A DNA stretch of 64,000 nt from Streptomyces vilmorinianum (GCF_005517195.1 NZ_CP040244.1:1-64000), one strand, 5' to 3'; positions 39,826-49,489 are shown, counted from the stretch's first letter. Notes: generated from the sequence alone by a model not told the origin. Made by a program: numbers and translations.

Positions 39826-40448
39826 GGTGTCCCGTTCTTCCCGTGGGGGGTGGGGGTGGGGGTGTCCTGGGGCGCGGTGGCGGGCCAGCGCGGGAGGATG
39901 CCGCGCTCCAGCGCCGTGCGCAGCGACGGCGCCCGGGCGTCCTTCTCGGACAGCAGCGGAGGCTCCTCGTAGCCCCAGGGCAGCGCCAGTTCGGGGTCGA
40001 GCGGGTCGATCTCGAACTGGGTCCCCGGCACGTGCGCGGTGGACAGGGCGTAGGAGATGCAGGTGTCGTCGGTGAGGGCGAGGAAGCCGTGGCCGAGCCC
40101 TTCGGTGACGTGCACGGCCACCCCGTTCTCCGGGGTGAGCAGGGTGCTCGCGCTCTGCCCGAACGTCGGCGAGCCGACCCTGAGGTCCACCACCATGTCG
40201 CGCAGCGCGCCGCGCACGCAGGTGACGTACTTCGCCTGGCCGGGCGGGATGAGCACGCCGTGGACGCCGCGCAGGGTGTTGCGGCGCGAGGTCGAGTAGT
40301 TGATCTGCCGCACCTCGAAGGGGCGCCCGACCGCCTCGCTCACCAGGTCGGTGCGGAGCGACTCGAAGAACGCGCCGCGCGGGTCGGGCCACTGGTGCGG
40401 GGTGATCACGTACGCGCCCGGGACCTCGCGGATCTCTCGGATGTCCAT
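39822..40448 (-). CDS. dTDP-4-keto-6-deoxyhexose 3,5- (or 5-) epimerase
   Basis: A 208-residue RmlC-type cupin. The catalytic His is H63 in LRGVHGVL. QINYSTSRRNTLRG, GHGFLALTDD and the later Tyr in CISYALS match the family. Epimerisation at C5 gives an L-sugar, in line with L-rhodinose. The C-terminal 40 residues are a Pro/Thr-rich extension. The last four bases overlap the glycosyltransferase start. Confidence 0.92.
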   Translation of the reverse strand: MDIREIREVPGAYVITPHQWPDPRGAFFESLRTDLVSEAVGRPFEVRQINYSTSRRNTLRGVHGVLIPPGQAKYVTCVRGALRDMVVDLRVGSPTFGQSASTLLTPENGVAVHVTEGLGHGFLALTDDTCISYALSTAHVPGTQFEIDPLDPELALPWGYEEPPLLSEKDARAPSLRTALERGILPRWPATAPQDTPTPTPHGKNGTP

Positions 40449-40463
40449 ACCTCGGTGCTCCGT

Positions 40464-41444
40464 TCAGATCTTCACGACATGGGCGGCCCTGCGGATGTCG
40501 TCGACCAGCCCGGCCTGGCGCAGTACGGCCGCGTCTCCCGCGTCGTCGCCGACACCCCGGCGCACGGTCTCGGCGAAGGCGGCGACAGCGGCGGCCGCCT
40601 GGTCGTGCGTGGGCAGGACCCGCTCCTCGACGCCGTCGGCACGCTCGATCCGCAGCACCGGGCGGTGACCGGCCGGCGGGGAGTACGCCCGGTCCAGGGC
40701 GAGGCAGCCCTCGCTGCCGAGCAGCCGCCAGCCCGCCGTGTACGTGTGCTCCATGCCGAAGACCAGCTGGGCACTCGCCCCGGTCGCCGGGTCGCCGAGC
40801 AGCGCGCTGCCGCCGAGGTCGACACCGCGCGCGGTGTCGTGGCGCAGGACGGCGCCGTGCACCCGCAGCTCCGGGCCGAGCAGCAGGGAGGCCAGCCGGA
40901 CCGGGTACACGCCGATGTCGAGAAGGGCCCCGCCGTCCAGGTCGGCGCGGTAGCGGATGTCGTCGGCGGGCCGCGGCGGGATCGTGAACGAGGCGTGCAG
41001 CGCCCGTACGTCGCCGATCGCGCCCTCGGCCACCAGCTCCCGTACCGCCGTGTACGCGCCGTGGTGGACGAACAGATAGTTCTCGGCGAGGACGAGGCCG
41101 CGCTCACGGGCGAGGCGGAGCAGCCGGGCGGTGTCGGCGGCCCGCGCGGTGAGCGGCTTCTCGGCCAGGACGTGCTTGCCCGCGCGCAGCGCGCGTTCGG
41201 TCCACCGGGCGTGCAGGGCGACCGGCAGCGGTACGTACACGGCGTCCACGTCGGCGCGTTCGAGGAGTGCGTCGTACCCCTCGACGGCCGCGCAGCCGAA
41301 GGTGTCGGCGGCGGCCCGGGCCTTGTCGGCGGTACGGCTGGCGATCGCCGTCACGTGCGTGTGAGGGGAGGCCGCGAAGGCGGGCAGCATGCGGCGCAGG
41401 GCGATGTCGGCGCAGCCCGCGACGCCGATCCTCAGCGCGCTCAC
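40464..41444 (-). CDS. NDP-hexose 3-ketoreductase (Gfo/Idh/MocA family)
   Basis: 326 residues with an N-terminal NAD(P)-binding start SALRIGVAGCADIALRRML and the family motif AEKPLT (catalytic Lys) near 98. GGALLDIGVYPVRLA follows in the C-terminal domain. It partners the 2,3-dehydratase: together they make the 2-deoxy-4-keto sugar (UrdS/UrdT type). The start GTG overlaps the dehydratase stop by four bases. Confidence 0.93.
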   Translation of the reverse strand: MSALRIGVAGCADIALRRMLPAFAASPHTHVTAIASRTADKARAAADTFGCAAVEGYDALLERADVDAVYVPLPVALHARWTERALRAGKHVLAEKPLTARAADTARLLRLARERGLVLAENYLFVHHGAYTAVRELVAEGAIGDVRALHASFTIPPRPADDIRYRADLDGGALLDIGVYPVRLASLLLGPELRVHGAVLRHDTARGVDLGGSALLGDPATGASAQLVFGMEHTYTAGWRLLGSEGCLALDRAYSPPAGHRPVLRIERADGVEERVLPTHDQAAAAVAAFAETVRRGVGDDAGDAAVLRQAGLVDDIRRAAHVVKI

Positions 41445-42838
41445 CGGGAAGCCCCGTGGCCGGGCAGGGTGCGGACGCACGCCAGGAGGGTGCGCGCCTC
41501 GACGTCGACGAGGTTGCCGATCCGGCCGGCGCGGGTGAGCTGGCGGACCGTCATCCACGTGTAGTCCTCGGGGACGTCGAGGGGGATGTCGGTCCCGTCG
41601 ACCACCAGATAGCGGTTCTCCGCGTGGTAGAACCGGCCGCCCTCCTCGGAGTGCACGGTGTCGAACAGCACCTGCTCGGGCCGCGCGCCCAGCACGGCGT
41701 CCAGATACGGCGGCCGCCGCGCGCCCTCGGCGAGATTGCCCGGGTTGCACTGGACACTGGGCCCGAGCTCGACGGCGTCGAAGGTGCCCGCCTCCGCGCG
41801 GGCCTGCACCAGCAGATGGCGCTCCCCGTGGATCTCCTTGCTCACGAAGGCGATGACCCCGCGGCCCACCGGAGCCAGCATCGGCTGGGACCAGGAGGGC
41901 ACCTCGCGGCTGTCGGCCTCGACGTCGACGCCGATGATCCGGAAGTACCGGCCCTCCTCGTGGACGATCTCGCCCCGGTCGCCGTCGCGGCGCCAGCCGC
42001 CGACCCGGCTCAGCGGGATCGTCCGGCGCTCGGGGCGGTGGCGCACCTTGGCCCCGGTGAACCAGTGCAGCAGCGCCGCGGTGTCGTGCAGCGGCTTCTC
42101 CGCCGCCCGCCCCGGCGCCGGGCGCTCGCCGAGGTCGCCGGTGTCGCCGGTGTCATCGGTGTCGCCGGTCTCGTAGGTCTCGTCGGTCTCGCCGTTGTCG
42201 TCGGGCAGGCCGGCGAGCACGGTCCGCGAGTCCATGTTGACGAGGTTCTCGACCCGCAGCAGCTCGGCCATCACCGGGCGCGGCACCCAGCAGAAGTCCT
42301 CGTGGACCGGCACGTCGGCGGTCGTCTCGACGACGATGTTGCGGTTGCGCTTGCCCAGGAACCACGAGCCCTGCTCGCTCTGCAGCGCGTCGTAGTGCAC
42401 CCGGTCACCGGCGCCGGGAGTCAGGAAGTGGTCGATGTAGCGCACGGCGGAGCCCCGGTGCACCCGCGTGTAGTTGCTGAACGTGGCCTGCACGGTCGGC
42501 GAGAGCTGGAGCGTGGTGATGTTGCCCGGCTCCATCTTGGCCTGCATCAGCAGGTGCGGAACCCCGTCGAACCGCTTGATCAGCACACCCAGGATGCCGG
42601 TCTCGGGCTGCCGGATGATCGGCTGCGTCCACGCGGGCACGCCCGGGTCCGACGGCTCGAACCGCAGACCCTCGATCGAGAAGAACCCGCCGCTGCGGTG
42701 CCGGACATCGCCCGTGGCCGGGTCGGTGTACCAGCCGTCCAGGTCGTGCAGCGGGGCCGGGGTGATGCGGTACCGGTGGGCGGTGCCGCGCTCGGCGAAC
42801 CAGGCGTGGAAGCCTGCCGCGTCCTTGATACGGGTCAC
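41441..42838 (-). CDS. NDP-hexose 2,3-dehydratase
   Basis: 465 residues made of two similar halves, as in the family: WYTDPATGDVRHRSGGFFSI / GEIVHEEGRYFRIIGV and LMQAKMEPGNITTLQLSPTV / LVQARAEAGTFDAVELGPSV correspond. It starts 2-deoxygenation of dTDP-4-keto-6-deoxyglucose. The linker between halves (about 210-235) is an acidic low-complexity DTGDTDDTGDTG tract from a short DNA repeat. Gene ends overlap both neighbours (ATGA and GTGA), so it sits in a tight operon. Confidence 0.94.
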   Translation of the reverse strand: MTRIKDAAGFHAWFAERGTAHRYRITPAPLHDLDGWYTDPATGDVRHRSGGFFSIEGLRFEPSDPGVPAWTQPIIRQPETGILGVLIKRFDGVPHLLMQAKMEPGNITTLQLSPTVQATFSNYTRVHRGSAVRYIDHFLTPGAGDRVHYDALQSEQGSWFLGKRNRNIVVETTADVPVHEDFCWVPRPVMAELLRVENLVNMDSRTVLAGLPDDNGETDETYETGDTDDTGDTGDLGERPAPGRAAEKPLHDTAALLHWFTGAKVRHRPERRTIPLSRVGGWRRDGDRGEIVHEEGRYFRIIGVDVEADSREVPSWSQPMLAPVGRGVIAFVSKEIHGERHLLVQARAEAGTFDAVELGPSVQCNPGNLAEGARRPPYLDAVLGARPEQVLFDTVHSEEGGRFYHAENRYLVVDGTDIPLDVPEDYTWMTVRQLTRAGRIGNLVDVEARTLLACVRTLPGHGASR

Positions 42839-43602
42839 AGCGCCGCCGCCCCCTCGACGACCGACAGCGCGCCCACGGTGAGGCGCACGCCCTGCCCGTG
42901 CGGGCGGTCGGAGATCAGCGCCAGGCCGGGCACGACCGCGGCGGGCCGCACGAGGCCGAGCGGCCCCGGGGTCACGGAGTCCGGCCGTACCCGCTCCGGC
43001 AGACCCTGGCCGAGGCGCTCCACGGAGAACACCTCGGTGCCGTCGAGGAACCAGCGGGCCACGGCCGCCGCCGTGTCCACCACGAGCGCGCAGCGGTGCC
43101 TGTCCAGGGGGCCGCGCGGGGCGAGCGGCACGCTGTACGAGAAGCCGCCCCGGCTGCCGTCAGGGCCGGGCACGCGGCCGTACAGCGCCCACACCCGGCC
43201 GCCGGTCAGCGCGAAGTCCAGGATCAGACCGGCGTCACGGTCGAGGACGACGAGCGCGCCCGCGCCGTCACGTATGTCGTCCGCCCCTTCCCCCAGCGGC
43301 TCGGCCGAGAGCGTCGCGGACACGGTCACCGTGGCACCGCGGGCCGGGCACGCGGGCCCGAAGGCCGCCCAGCGCAGATGGTCGGGGCTCTCGCCCCCGG
43401 GCGGCACCACGAACGCCGGGCGCCCGGTGCCGGGGTCGGTGCCGGTGGGCTCCACCACCAGGCCGGCGGCCGTGGCGCGCGCGATGCCGTCCCCGGCCGT
43501 CAGAGCGCCTGCGGGCCGCAGTGACCAGGGGCCGTCGGGCCGCGCTTCCGGGTCGCGCACCCGCAGCCCTGTGGCGAAGTCGTCGTGGAAGAGGAGCGTC
43601 AT
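42835..43602 (-). CDS. DUF6081-type (concanavalin-like) protein, copy 1
   Basis: 255 residues starting MTLLFHDDFATGL. Beta-rich, with DHLRWAAFGP, DFALTGGRVWALYGR and the end HGQGVRLTVGALSVVEG. A second copy in this cluster (50.67-51.46 kb) shares the layout: LFEDDFHEDW, HLRWAAFAE, DFALTNGFVWALYER, YGQGVRLRARRVAL. Such proteins are found in type II polyketide clusters, but the role is unknown to me. It heads the minus-strand sugar operon, with parS sites just upstream. No catalytic residues are recognised. Confidence 0.75.
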   Translation of the reverse strand: MTLLFHDDFATGLRVRDPEARPDGPWSLRPAGALTAGDGIARATAAGLVVEPTGTDPGTGRPAFVVPPGGESPDHLRWAAFGPACPARGATVTVSATLSAEPLGEGADDIRDGAGALVVLDRDAGLILDFALTGGRVWALYGRVPGPDGSRGGFSYSVPLAPRGPLDRHRCALVVDTAAAVARWFLDGTEVFSVERLGQGLPERVRPDSVTPGPLGLVRPAAVVPGLALISDRPHGQGVRLTVGALSVVEGAAAL

Positions 43603-43671
43603 GGCGTTCTCCGTGCGGTGAGCGAGGCGGGGCGGGGCGGGGCAGGGGCGGGGGCGGGGAAAGGGAGGTGA

Positions 43672-43687
43672 TGTTTCACGTGAAACA
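43672..43687. other. parS: parS chromosome-partition site 1
   Basis: TGTTTCACGTGAAACA is a perfect 16-bp match to the Streptomyces ParB-binding parS palindrome. It lies in the gap between the DUF6081 gene and the LLM oxidoreductase gene. parS sites cluster around oriC in this genus. Confidence 0.95.
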
Positions 43688-43707
43688 GGGCGGGCCCGCA
43701 TCGGTCC

Positions 43708-43723
43708 TGTTTCACGTGAAACC
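43708..43723. other. parS: parS chromosome-partition site 2
   Basis: TGTTTCACGTGAAACC carries the full 14-bp core palindrome and lies 36 bp from the first site. Paired sites this close can seed a ParB complex. Confidence 0.93.
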
Positions 43724-43731
43724 GCGGGGAG

Positions 43732-44751
43732 TCAGCCGGTGGCCGTGCCGGAGCGTTCCCAGGCGTGGGCGGCCGCTTCGAGGATGGACAGGCGGCCCTC
43801 CAGGCCGGTCGCGGCGGCCGAGACCATGACCCCGAGGGTGGTCACGCCCGCCTCCGCGTAGGCCCGCATCCGGTCCGCGATCCGGTCGACCGGGCCGATG
43901 AGCGCCGTACGGTCGATGAAACCGAGCGGGAGCGCCGCGCCCGCGCCCGCGCGGTCGCCCGCCGCGAGCCGGTCGAGGAAGGCGGCCACCTCGGCCTCGT
44001 ACCCCATCGAACGGGCCATCGCGCAGTAGAAGTTGCGCTCGGGGTCCCCGATGCCCATGAGGTACACGTACTGGCCGCGCAGCGCGTCCGCCGCCTCCTG
44101 CGCGGTGTCGGCGACGGCCGTCGGCAGGCTGGGCAGCACGTCGAACCCGCTCAGGTCGTCCGTGCCCCGGCCCGTGCGGATCTCCGCGACGGCCTCGGCG
44201 ACGGCCTCCGGCGAGGTGAAGACGCCGAGCCAGCCGTCCGCGATCTCCCCCGCGAGCCGCAGATTCCGCGGCCCGACCGCCGCGAGCAGCACCGGCAGCC
44301 GGCCCGGTGGCCGTTCGGTCAGCAGGTGCAGCGGGGCGGGCCCGCCGACCTCGAAGTGCGCGCCCTGGTGGGTGACCGGTTCGCCGTCCAGGGCGCGGCG
44401 CACGATGTCGACGTACTCCCGGGTGCGTTCCAGCGGACGGCTGAAGGCGACCCCGTACCAGCCCACCGACACATCGGGGTTGGACACTCCGAGGCCGAGC
44501 CGGAACCGGCCGCCGCTCAGCGAGTCGAGCGTGGCGGCGGTCAGCGCGGCCATGGCCGGCGGGCGGCCGGGGATCTGCATCACGCCGGAGATCAGCGCGA
44601 TGCGGTCGGTCACCCCCGCCACGAGGCCCAGCACACTGGCCGCGTCGGAGCGGTAGCCCTCCGGGGCCAGCGCGGCGGCGTAGCCCAGCCGTTCGGCGGC
44701 GCGGGCGAGTTCGCCGGCACCCTGATGGACGAGGTTCACGGCGAGCCGCAC
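43732..44751 (-). CDS. LLM-class F420-dependent oxidoreductase
   Basis: A 339-residue luciferase-like TIM barrel. Family features are MRLAVNLVHQGAGELARAAE at the start, LDSLSGGRFRLGLGVSNPDV and LLAAVGPRNLRLAGEIADGW. It probably uses F420 (or FMN) for a reduction or oxidation on the polyketide, or a cofactor role. It lies on the same strand as the two ketoreductase genes, 33 bp after them, so it is likely in that operon. Actinorhodin genes do not include an obvious counterpart, so the step is unassigned. Confidence 0.85.
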   Translation of the reverse strand: MRLAVNLVHQGAGELARAAERLGYAAALAPEGYRSDAASVLGLVAGVTDRIALISGVMQIPGRPPAMAALTAATLDSLSGGRFRLGLGVSNPDVSVGWYGVAFSRPLERTREYVDIVRRALDGEPVTHQGAHFEVGGPAPLHLLTERPPGRLPVLLAAVGPRNLRLAGEIADGWLGVFTSPEAVAEAVAEIRTGRGTDDLSGFDVLPSLPTAVADTAQEAADALRGQYVYLMGIGDPERNFYCAMARSMGYEAEVAAFLDRLAAGDRAGAGAALPLGFIDRTALIGPVDRIADRMRAYAEAGVTTLGVMVSAAATGLEGRLSILEAAAHAWERSGTATG

Positions 44752-44784
44752 GGTGGAACTCCTCGGAGGACGGGGGTGGATGGT

Positions 44785-45597
44785 TCAGAGCAGGTGGGCG
44801 CCGCCGTCCACCAGCAGGACCTGCCCGGTGGTGTACGTGGCGCGGACCAGCCCCAGGACGGCTTCCGCGACGTCCTCCGGCCGGCCCGTGCGGCGCAGCG
44901 GCGTGGTCTGTCGCACGTGTTCGGCGATCGGAGCGAAGAAGTCGCTGTTCTGCGTCCAGGGCGTCTCGATCAGCCCGGGTGCGACCGCGTTGACCCGTAC
45001 GGCCGGGCCGACCGTGTTCGCGAGGAGCCGGGTCATGTGCTCGATGGCCGCCTTGCTCACCGCGTACGGGATCGAGCTGCCGGCCGGCCGGCTGCCCGCG
45101 ATCGAGGACACGTTGACCACGCTGCCGCCGCCCGCGCGGGTCAGATGGGGCATCGCGGCGACGGTGGTCTGCCAGGTCCCGATGACGTTCAGGCCGAGGA
45201 TCTCCCGCCACACCTCGGGCGTGGCGGCGGCCAGGTCGGCGTGCGCGATGGCGCGGGTCCGCCCGGCGTTGTTGACCAGGACGTCGAGCCGGCCGTAGTG
45301 CGCGACGGCGGTGTCCACCAGGCGGCGCGCGTCCGCCTCGTCGGAGACGTCCGCCCGGACGTAGAGCGCGTCCGGCAGCGAGGCGGCCGTCTTCTCGCCG
45401 TCCTCCACGGAGCGGGCGGAGTTGACGACGATCCGGTACCCCTCGGCGGCCAGCCGCTGCGCGACGGTCCGCCCGATGCCGGAGGAGGAGCCGGTGACCA
45501 GGGCGACGGGGGCGGTCGCCGCGGCCGCCGCGACAGGCGAGGTCACCGCGACCGGCGCGGTCGGTGCGGTCGGCGTCTTGGGTGCGTCGGCGGCCAT
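44785..45597 (-). CDS. SDR ketoreductase, probable C3-carbonyl (RED1-like) reductase
   Basis: 270 residues with NADPH motif TGSSSGIG (35-42), NNAG, and catalytic Tyr178/Lys182 in PYAVSKAA. A 30-residue Ala/Pro/Thr-rich extension precedes the fold. In granaticin synthesis a second SDR (Gra-ORF5, RED1) sets C3 stereochemistry for pyran-ring closure, in place of ActVI-ORF1. Position beside the ActIII-like reductase and divergent from the KS genes matches that layout, so the same job is inferred. Its start overlaps the neighbour's stop (TGATG). Confidence 0.85.
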   Translation of the reverse strand: MAADAPKTPTAPTAPVAVTSPVAAAAATAPVALVTGSSSGIGRTVAQRLAAEGYRIVVNSARSVEDGEKTAASLPDALYVRADVSDEADARRLVDTAVAHYGRLDVLVNNAGRTRAIAHADLAAATPEVWREILGLNVIGTWQTTVAAMPHLTRAGGGSVVNVSSIAGSRPAGSSIPYAVSKAAIEHMTRLLANTVGPAVRVNAVAPGLIETPWTQNSDFFAPIAEHVRQTTPLRRTGRPEDVAEAVLGLVRATYTTGQVLLVDGGAHLL

Positions 45598-46412
45598 CAG
45601 TAGTTGCCCAGCCCGCCGCAGACGTTGAGCGCCTGCGCGGTGACCGCGGCCGCGTCGTCCGCCACCAGGTACTCGACCATCGCGGCGACCTCGCGGGTCT
45701 CCACGTACCGGCCCATCGGCACACGGGCGGTGATGCGGTCGAAGGTCTCCTGCTCGGACACCTGCCAGATGCCGGCGTAGTGCTCGCGCACCCGCTCGGC
45801 CATCGGGGTCTCCACGAAGCCCGGGCACACGGCGTTCACGGTGATGCCGGTACGGGCCAGCTCGAGTCCGAGGGCCTTGGTCAGACCGACGACACCGTGC
45901 TTTGACGCCGAGTACGGCACCGCGTGCACGACGCCCTGCTTGCCGCCCGTGGAGGCGATGTTGATGATCCGGCCGCGCTTCTTGGCCAGCATTCCACCGG
46001 CGTTGAGCACCTCCTTCGTCATCAGGAAGACGCTCGTCAGGTTGGTGGTGATGACGTCGAGCCAGAGCTCGTCGGGGATCTCGGCGGTGGCGCCGCCCCC
46101 GCTGCGGCCGGCGTTGTTCACCAGGATGTCGACCGTCCCGTACCGCTGCACCGCCGCCGCCACGTAGGCGCGGATCTGCTCCGGGTCCGCCACGTCGCAC
46201 ACCGTGCCGTCCACGTCGAAGCCCTCGGCCTGGAGCTCCTTCACCGTCTCCGCGAGCCGCGCCTCGTCCCTGGCGCACAGGAAGGTGCGCGCGCCGAGCG
46301 AGGCCAGCCGCCGGGCGATCGCCAGACCGATGCCGCTGGTGGCTCCGGTCACCAGCGCCACCGGCTTGGCTGCCGTGTCCGTCGCCGTGTCCGTCGCTGT
46401 CTGCGTCGTCAT
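45597..46412 (-). CDS. Polyketide C9 ketoreductase (ActIII-like SDR)
   Basis: Reduces the C9 ketone of the nascent poly-beta-ketone before ring closure. 271 residues, with TGATSGIG (22-29), Ser154, Tyr167 and Lys171 in PYSASKHG. After NNAGR the ActIII Pro-Gly-Gly motif reads Ser-Gly-Gly. The end [11 protein letters not shown] is the typical ActIII-family C-terminus. It is transcribed away from the KS operon across a 286-bp control region. Confidence 0.94.
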   Translation of the reverse strand: MTTQTATDTATDTAAKPVALVTGATSGIGLAIARRLASLGARTFLCARDEARLAETVKELQAEGFDVDGTVCDVADPEQIRAYVAAAVQRYGTVDILVNNAGRSGGGATAEIPDELWLDVITTNLTSVFLMTKEVLNAGGMLAKKRGRIINIASTGGKQGVVHAVPYSASKHGVVGLTKALGLELARTGITVNAVCPGFVETPMAERVREHYAGIWQVSEQETFDRITARVPMGRYVETREVAAMVEYLVADDAAAVTAQALNVCGGLGNY

Positions 46413-46698
46413 TGCTGCTCGTCTCCCTTGGGCGGGTGCGGGTGGGTGCGGGTGGGTGCGGTGCGGGACGGGGTGGAGGGGGCGTCCCGCCGTGCCACCC
46501 GAGAGCGTGGCCACCGCCCCTCGAGCGGGGCTGGAAGGCGGCTCGCGAGCGCGCCGGAGTGCGTCCGAGCGCGTCCGAGGGCGCCCCATCGGCCCGCGAG
46601 CCGCCCTCGAGCCGGGCGGGGGAGTGTGCGGCTGTGTCAGAGAGGTACGGCGGGCGAAAGGAGCCCCACGCGATGCCCAGCAGCACAGGAGGACGACG
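46413..46698. promoter_or_regulatory. Divergent promoter region with SARP-like heptamers
   Basis: Reading toward the KS genes, TCGAGCG (46521), TGGAAGG (46532) and TCGCGAG (46543) are 11 bp apart. Reading the other way, TCGAGGG (46610-46604), TCGCGGG (46599-46593) and TGGGGCG (46588-46582) are also 11 bp apart. The two sets contain an 11-bp inverted repeat (46537-46547 and 46595-46605). SARP activators bind such direct heptamers. The activator at 21.6 kb is the likely partner. Confidence 0.65.
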
Positions 46699-47964
46699 GT
46701 GACCCGACGCGTAGTGATCACCGGGGTCGGGGTGCGCGCCCCTGGCGGCTCGGGGACGAAAGAGTTCTGGGACCTGCTCACCGCGGGCCGTACGGCCACC
46801 CGGCCCATCAGCTTCTTCGACGCCGCGCCCTTCCGCTCCCGGATCGCGGGCGAGGTCGACTTCGACGCGCGGGCGGAGGGCTTCTCCCCGCGCGAGGTCC
46901 GGCGCATGGACCGCGCCACCCAGTTCGCCGTCGCCTGCACCCGGGACGCGCTCGCCGACAGCGGCCTGGACACGGGCGCGCTCGACCCGTCCCGGATCGG
47001 CGTCGCCCTGGGCAGCGCGGTCGCCTCCGCGACCAGCCTGGAGAACGAGTACCTCGTGATGTCGGACGCCGGCCGCGAGTGGCTGGTGGACCCGGCGCAC
47101 CTGTCCCCGTACATGTTCGACTACCTCAGCCCGGGGGTCATGCCCGCCGAGGTCGCCTGGGCGGCCGGCGCCGAGGGCCCGGTCACCATGGTGTCCGACG
47201 GCTGCACCTCGGGTCTGGACTCGGTCGGCTACGCCGTCCAGCTGATCCGCGAGGGCAGCGCCGACGTGGTCGTCGCGGGCGCGGCCGACACCCCCGTCTC
47301 CCCGATCGTCGTCGCCTGCTTCGACGCCATCAAGGCGACGACGCCCCGCAACGACGACCCCGCCCACGCCTCCCGGCCCTTCGACGGCACCCGCAACGGC
47401 TTCGTCCTCGCCGAGGGCGCCGCCATGTTCGTCCTGGAGGAGTACGAGGCCGCCAAGCGGCGCGGCGCGCACGTCTACGCCGAGGTCGGGGGCTACGCCA
47501 CGCGCTGCAACGCGTACCACATGACAGGTCTGAAGAAGGACGGCCGCGAGATGGCGGAGTCCATCCGGGCGGCCCTCGACGAGGCCCGCCTCGACCGCAC
47601 GGCCGTCGACTACGTCAACGCGCACGGCTCCGGCACCAAGCAGAACGACCGCCACGAGACGGCCGCGTTCAAGCGCAGCCTCGGCGACCACGCGTACGCG
47701 GTGCCCGTCAGCTCCATCAAGTCGATGGTGGGCCACTCGCTCGGCGCGATCGGCTCCATCGAGATCGCCGCGTCGATCCTGGCCATCGAGCACAACGTGG
47801 TCCCGCCGACGGCGAATCTGCACACGCCCGACCCCGAGTGCGACCTGGACTACGTGCCGCTCACCGCGCGCGAGCAGCGCGTCGACACCGTGCTCACCGT
47901 GGGCAGCGGCTTCGGCGGGTTCCAGAGCGCCATGGTCCTGCACCGCCCGGAGGTGGCCGCATGA
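46699..47964 (+). CDS. Type II PKS ketosynthase alpha subunit
   Basis: Chain-building ketosynthase of the minimal PKS. 421 residues with active Cys169 in [11 protein letters not shown], His309 in [11 protein letters not shown] and His346 in [11 protein letters not shown]. The GTG start has AGGAGGA upstream. It overlaps the chain-length factor gene by four bases (ATGA), ensuring equal amounts of both subunits. Together with its partner it should make an octaketide if the product is a benzoisochromanequinone. Confidence 0.97.
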   Translation: MTRRVVITGVGVRAPGGSGTKEFWDLLTAGRTATRPISFFDAAPFRSRIAGEVDFDARAEGFSPREVRRMDRATQFAVACTRDALADSGLDTGALDPSRIGVALGSAVASATSLENEYLVMSDAGREWLVDPAHLSPYMFDYLSPGVMPAEVAWAAGAEGPVTMVSDGCTSGLDSVGYAVQLIREGSADVVVAGAADTPVSPIVVACFDAIKATTPRNDDPAHASRPFDGTRNGFVLAEGAAMFVLEEYEAAKRRGAHVYAEVGGYATRCNAYHMTGLKKDGREMAESIRAALDEARLDRTAVDYVNAHGSGTKQNDRHETAAFKRSLGDHAYAVPVSSIKSMVGHSLGAIGSIEIAASILAIEHNVVPPTANLHTPDPECDLDYVPLTAREQRVDTVLTVGSGFGGFQSAMVLHRPEVAA

Positions 47965-49214
47965 GCACCCCGTCGCACACCCCTGACCGCGATCGACCGG
48001 TCGTCGTCACCGGTCTCGGCGTCGCCGCGCCCGGCGGCATCGGCACCGAGCGCTTCTGGAAGGCGCTGCTGACCGGCGAGAACGCCATCGGCGAGCTGTC
48101 CCGCTTCGACGCCTCGCGCTACCCGTCCCGGCTGGCCGGACAGATCGACGACTTCGAGGCCTCCGACCACCTGCCCGGCAGGCTGCTGCCCCAGACCGAC
48201 GTCTCCACCCGCTACGCGCTCGCCGCCGCCGACTGGGCGCTGGCCGACGCGGGCGTGGGCCCCGAGGCGGGGTTCGAGGACTACGACCTGGGCGTCGTCA
48301 CCTCCACCGCGCAGGGCGGCTTCGACTTCACCCACCGGGAGTTCCACAAGCTGTGGAACCAGGGGCCCGAGTACGTCAGCGTGTACGAGTCGTTCGCCTG
48401 GTTCTACGCCGTCAACACCGGCCAGATCTCCATCCGCAACAGCATGCGTGGCCCCAGCGCCGCGCTGGTCGGGGAGCAGGCCGGCGGCCTCGACGCGATC
48501 GGCCACGCCCGGCGCACGATCCGCCGCGGCACCCGGCTGGTGCTCAGCGGCGGCGTCGACTCCGCGCTCGACCCCTGGGGGTACGCCTCGCAGCTCGCCG
48601 GCGGCCTGGTCAGCACGGTCGCCGACCCGGAGCGCGCCTATCTGCCCTTCGACGCCGACGCCTCCGGCCATGTTCCCGGCGAGGGCGGCGCGGTCCTCAT
48701 CGTCGAGGACGCCGACTCGGCGCGCGAGCGCGGGGCCGAGCGGATCTACGGCGAGATCGCCGGCTACGCCGCGACCTTCGACCCGGCGCCCGGCTCCGGC
48801 CGGCCGCCCGCCCTCGGCCGGGCCGCCGAACTCGCTCTCGCCCAGGCGGGCCTGACGCCCGGTGACATCGACGTGGTGTTCGCCGACGGCGCGGGCGTCC
48901 CCGAGCTCGACCGGGCCGAGGCCGAGGCGCTCGGCCGGCTCTTCGGCCCGTACGGCGTGCCCGTGACCGCGCCCAAGGCCCTCACCGGGCGCCTGTGCGC
49001 CGGCGGCGGCCCCGCCGATCTCGCGGCCGCCCTGCTCGCCCTGCGCGACCAGGTGATCCCGGCGACGGGCCGCACCGCGCGCGTGCCCGACGCCTACCGG
49101 CTCGACCTGGTGACCGGGCAGCCCCGCGAGGCAGCCCTGAGCACCGCCCTGGTCCTGGCCCGCGGCCGCCACGGCTTCAACTCGGCCGTCGTCCTCACCA
49201 CCCACCGACCCTGA
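47961..49214 (+). CDS. Type II PKS ketosynthase beta subunit (chain length factor)
   Basis: 417 residues, KS fold, but the active Cys is replaced by Gln173 in [13 protein letters not shown], the hallmark of CLF subunits. Gln lets it decarboxylate malonyl-ACP. It forms a heterodimer with KS-alpha and fixes chain length. Coupled to KS-alpha by ATGA overlap. Confidence 0.97.
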   Translation: MSTPSHTPDRDRPVVVTGLGVAAPGGIGTERFWKALLTGENAIGELSRFDASRYPSRLAGQIDDFEASDHLPGRLLPQTDVSTRYALAAADWALADAGVGPEAGFEDYDLGVVTSTAQGGFDFTHREFHKLWNQGPEYVSVYESFAWFYAVNTGQISIRNSMRGPSAALVGEQAGGLDAIGHARRTIRRGTRLVLSGGVDSALDPWGYASQLAGGLVSTVADPERAYLPFDADASGHVPGEGGAVLIVEDADSARERGAERIYGEIAGYAATFDPAPGSGRPPALGRAAELALAQAGLTPGDIDVVFADGAGVPELDRAEAEALGRLFGPYGVPVTAPKALTGRLCAGGGPADLAAALLALRDQVIPATGRTARVPDAYRLDLVTGQPREAALSTALVLARGRHGFNSAVVLTTHRP

Positions 49215-49231
49215 ACCCAAGGAGACCCGAC

Positions 49232-49489
49232 ATGGCACGGCTGACCCTCGACGCCCTGCGCACCATCCTCGTCGCGTGCGCGGGCGAGGACGACAGCGCC
49301 GACCTCTCCGGCGACATCCTCGACACCACCTTCGAGGACCTCGGCTACGACTCCCTCGCCCTCATGGAGAGCGCCGCACGGATCGAGCGCGAGTTCGGCA
49401 TCACCCTCGACGACGACGACGTCAACGAGGCGCTCACCCCGCGCCTCCTGCTCGACCTCGTCAACGGCTCCGAGGCACAGGCCGCCTGA
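49232..49489 (+). CDS. Type II PKS acyl carrier protein
   Basis: 85 residues, acidic. The phosphopantetheine Ser is S41 in LGYDSLALME. It carries malonyl and growing chains. A AAGGAG ribosome binding site lies upstream of the ATG, 17 bp after the CLF stop. The phosphopantetheinyl transferase at 52 kb probably activates it. Confidence 0.97.
   Translation: MARLTLDALRTILVACAGEDDSADLSGDILDTTFEDLGYDSLALMESAARIEREFGITLDDDDVNEALTPRLLLDLVNGSEAQAA

Noticed and set aside
43671..43829. Short plus-strand frame starting MFHVKQ with a good AGGGAGGTG ribosome binding site
   Set aside because: The first codons are simply the translation of the parS palindrome, and the rest runs antisense through the LLM gene with Arg/Pro-rich noise. 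parS-derived MFHVK frames are a common artefact.
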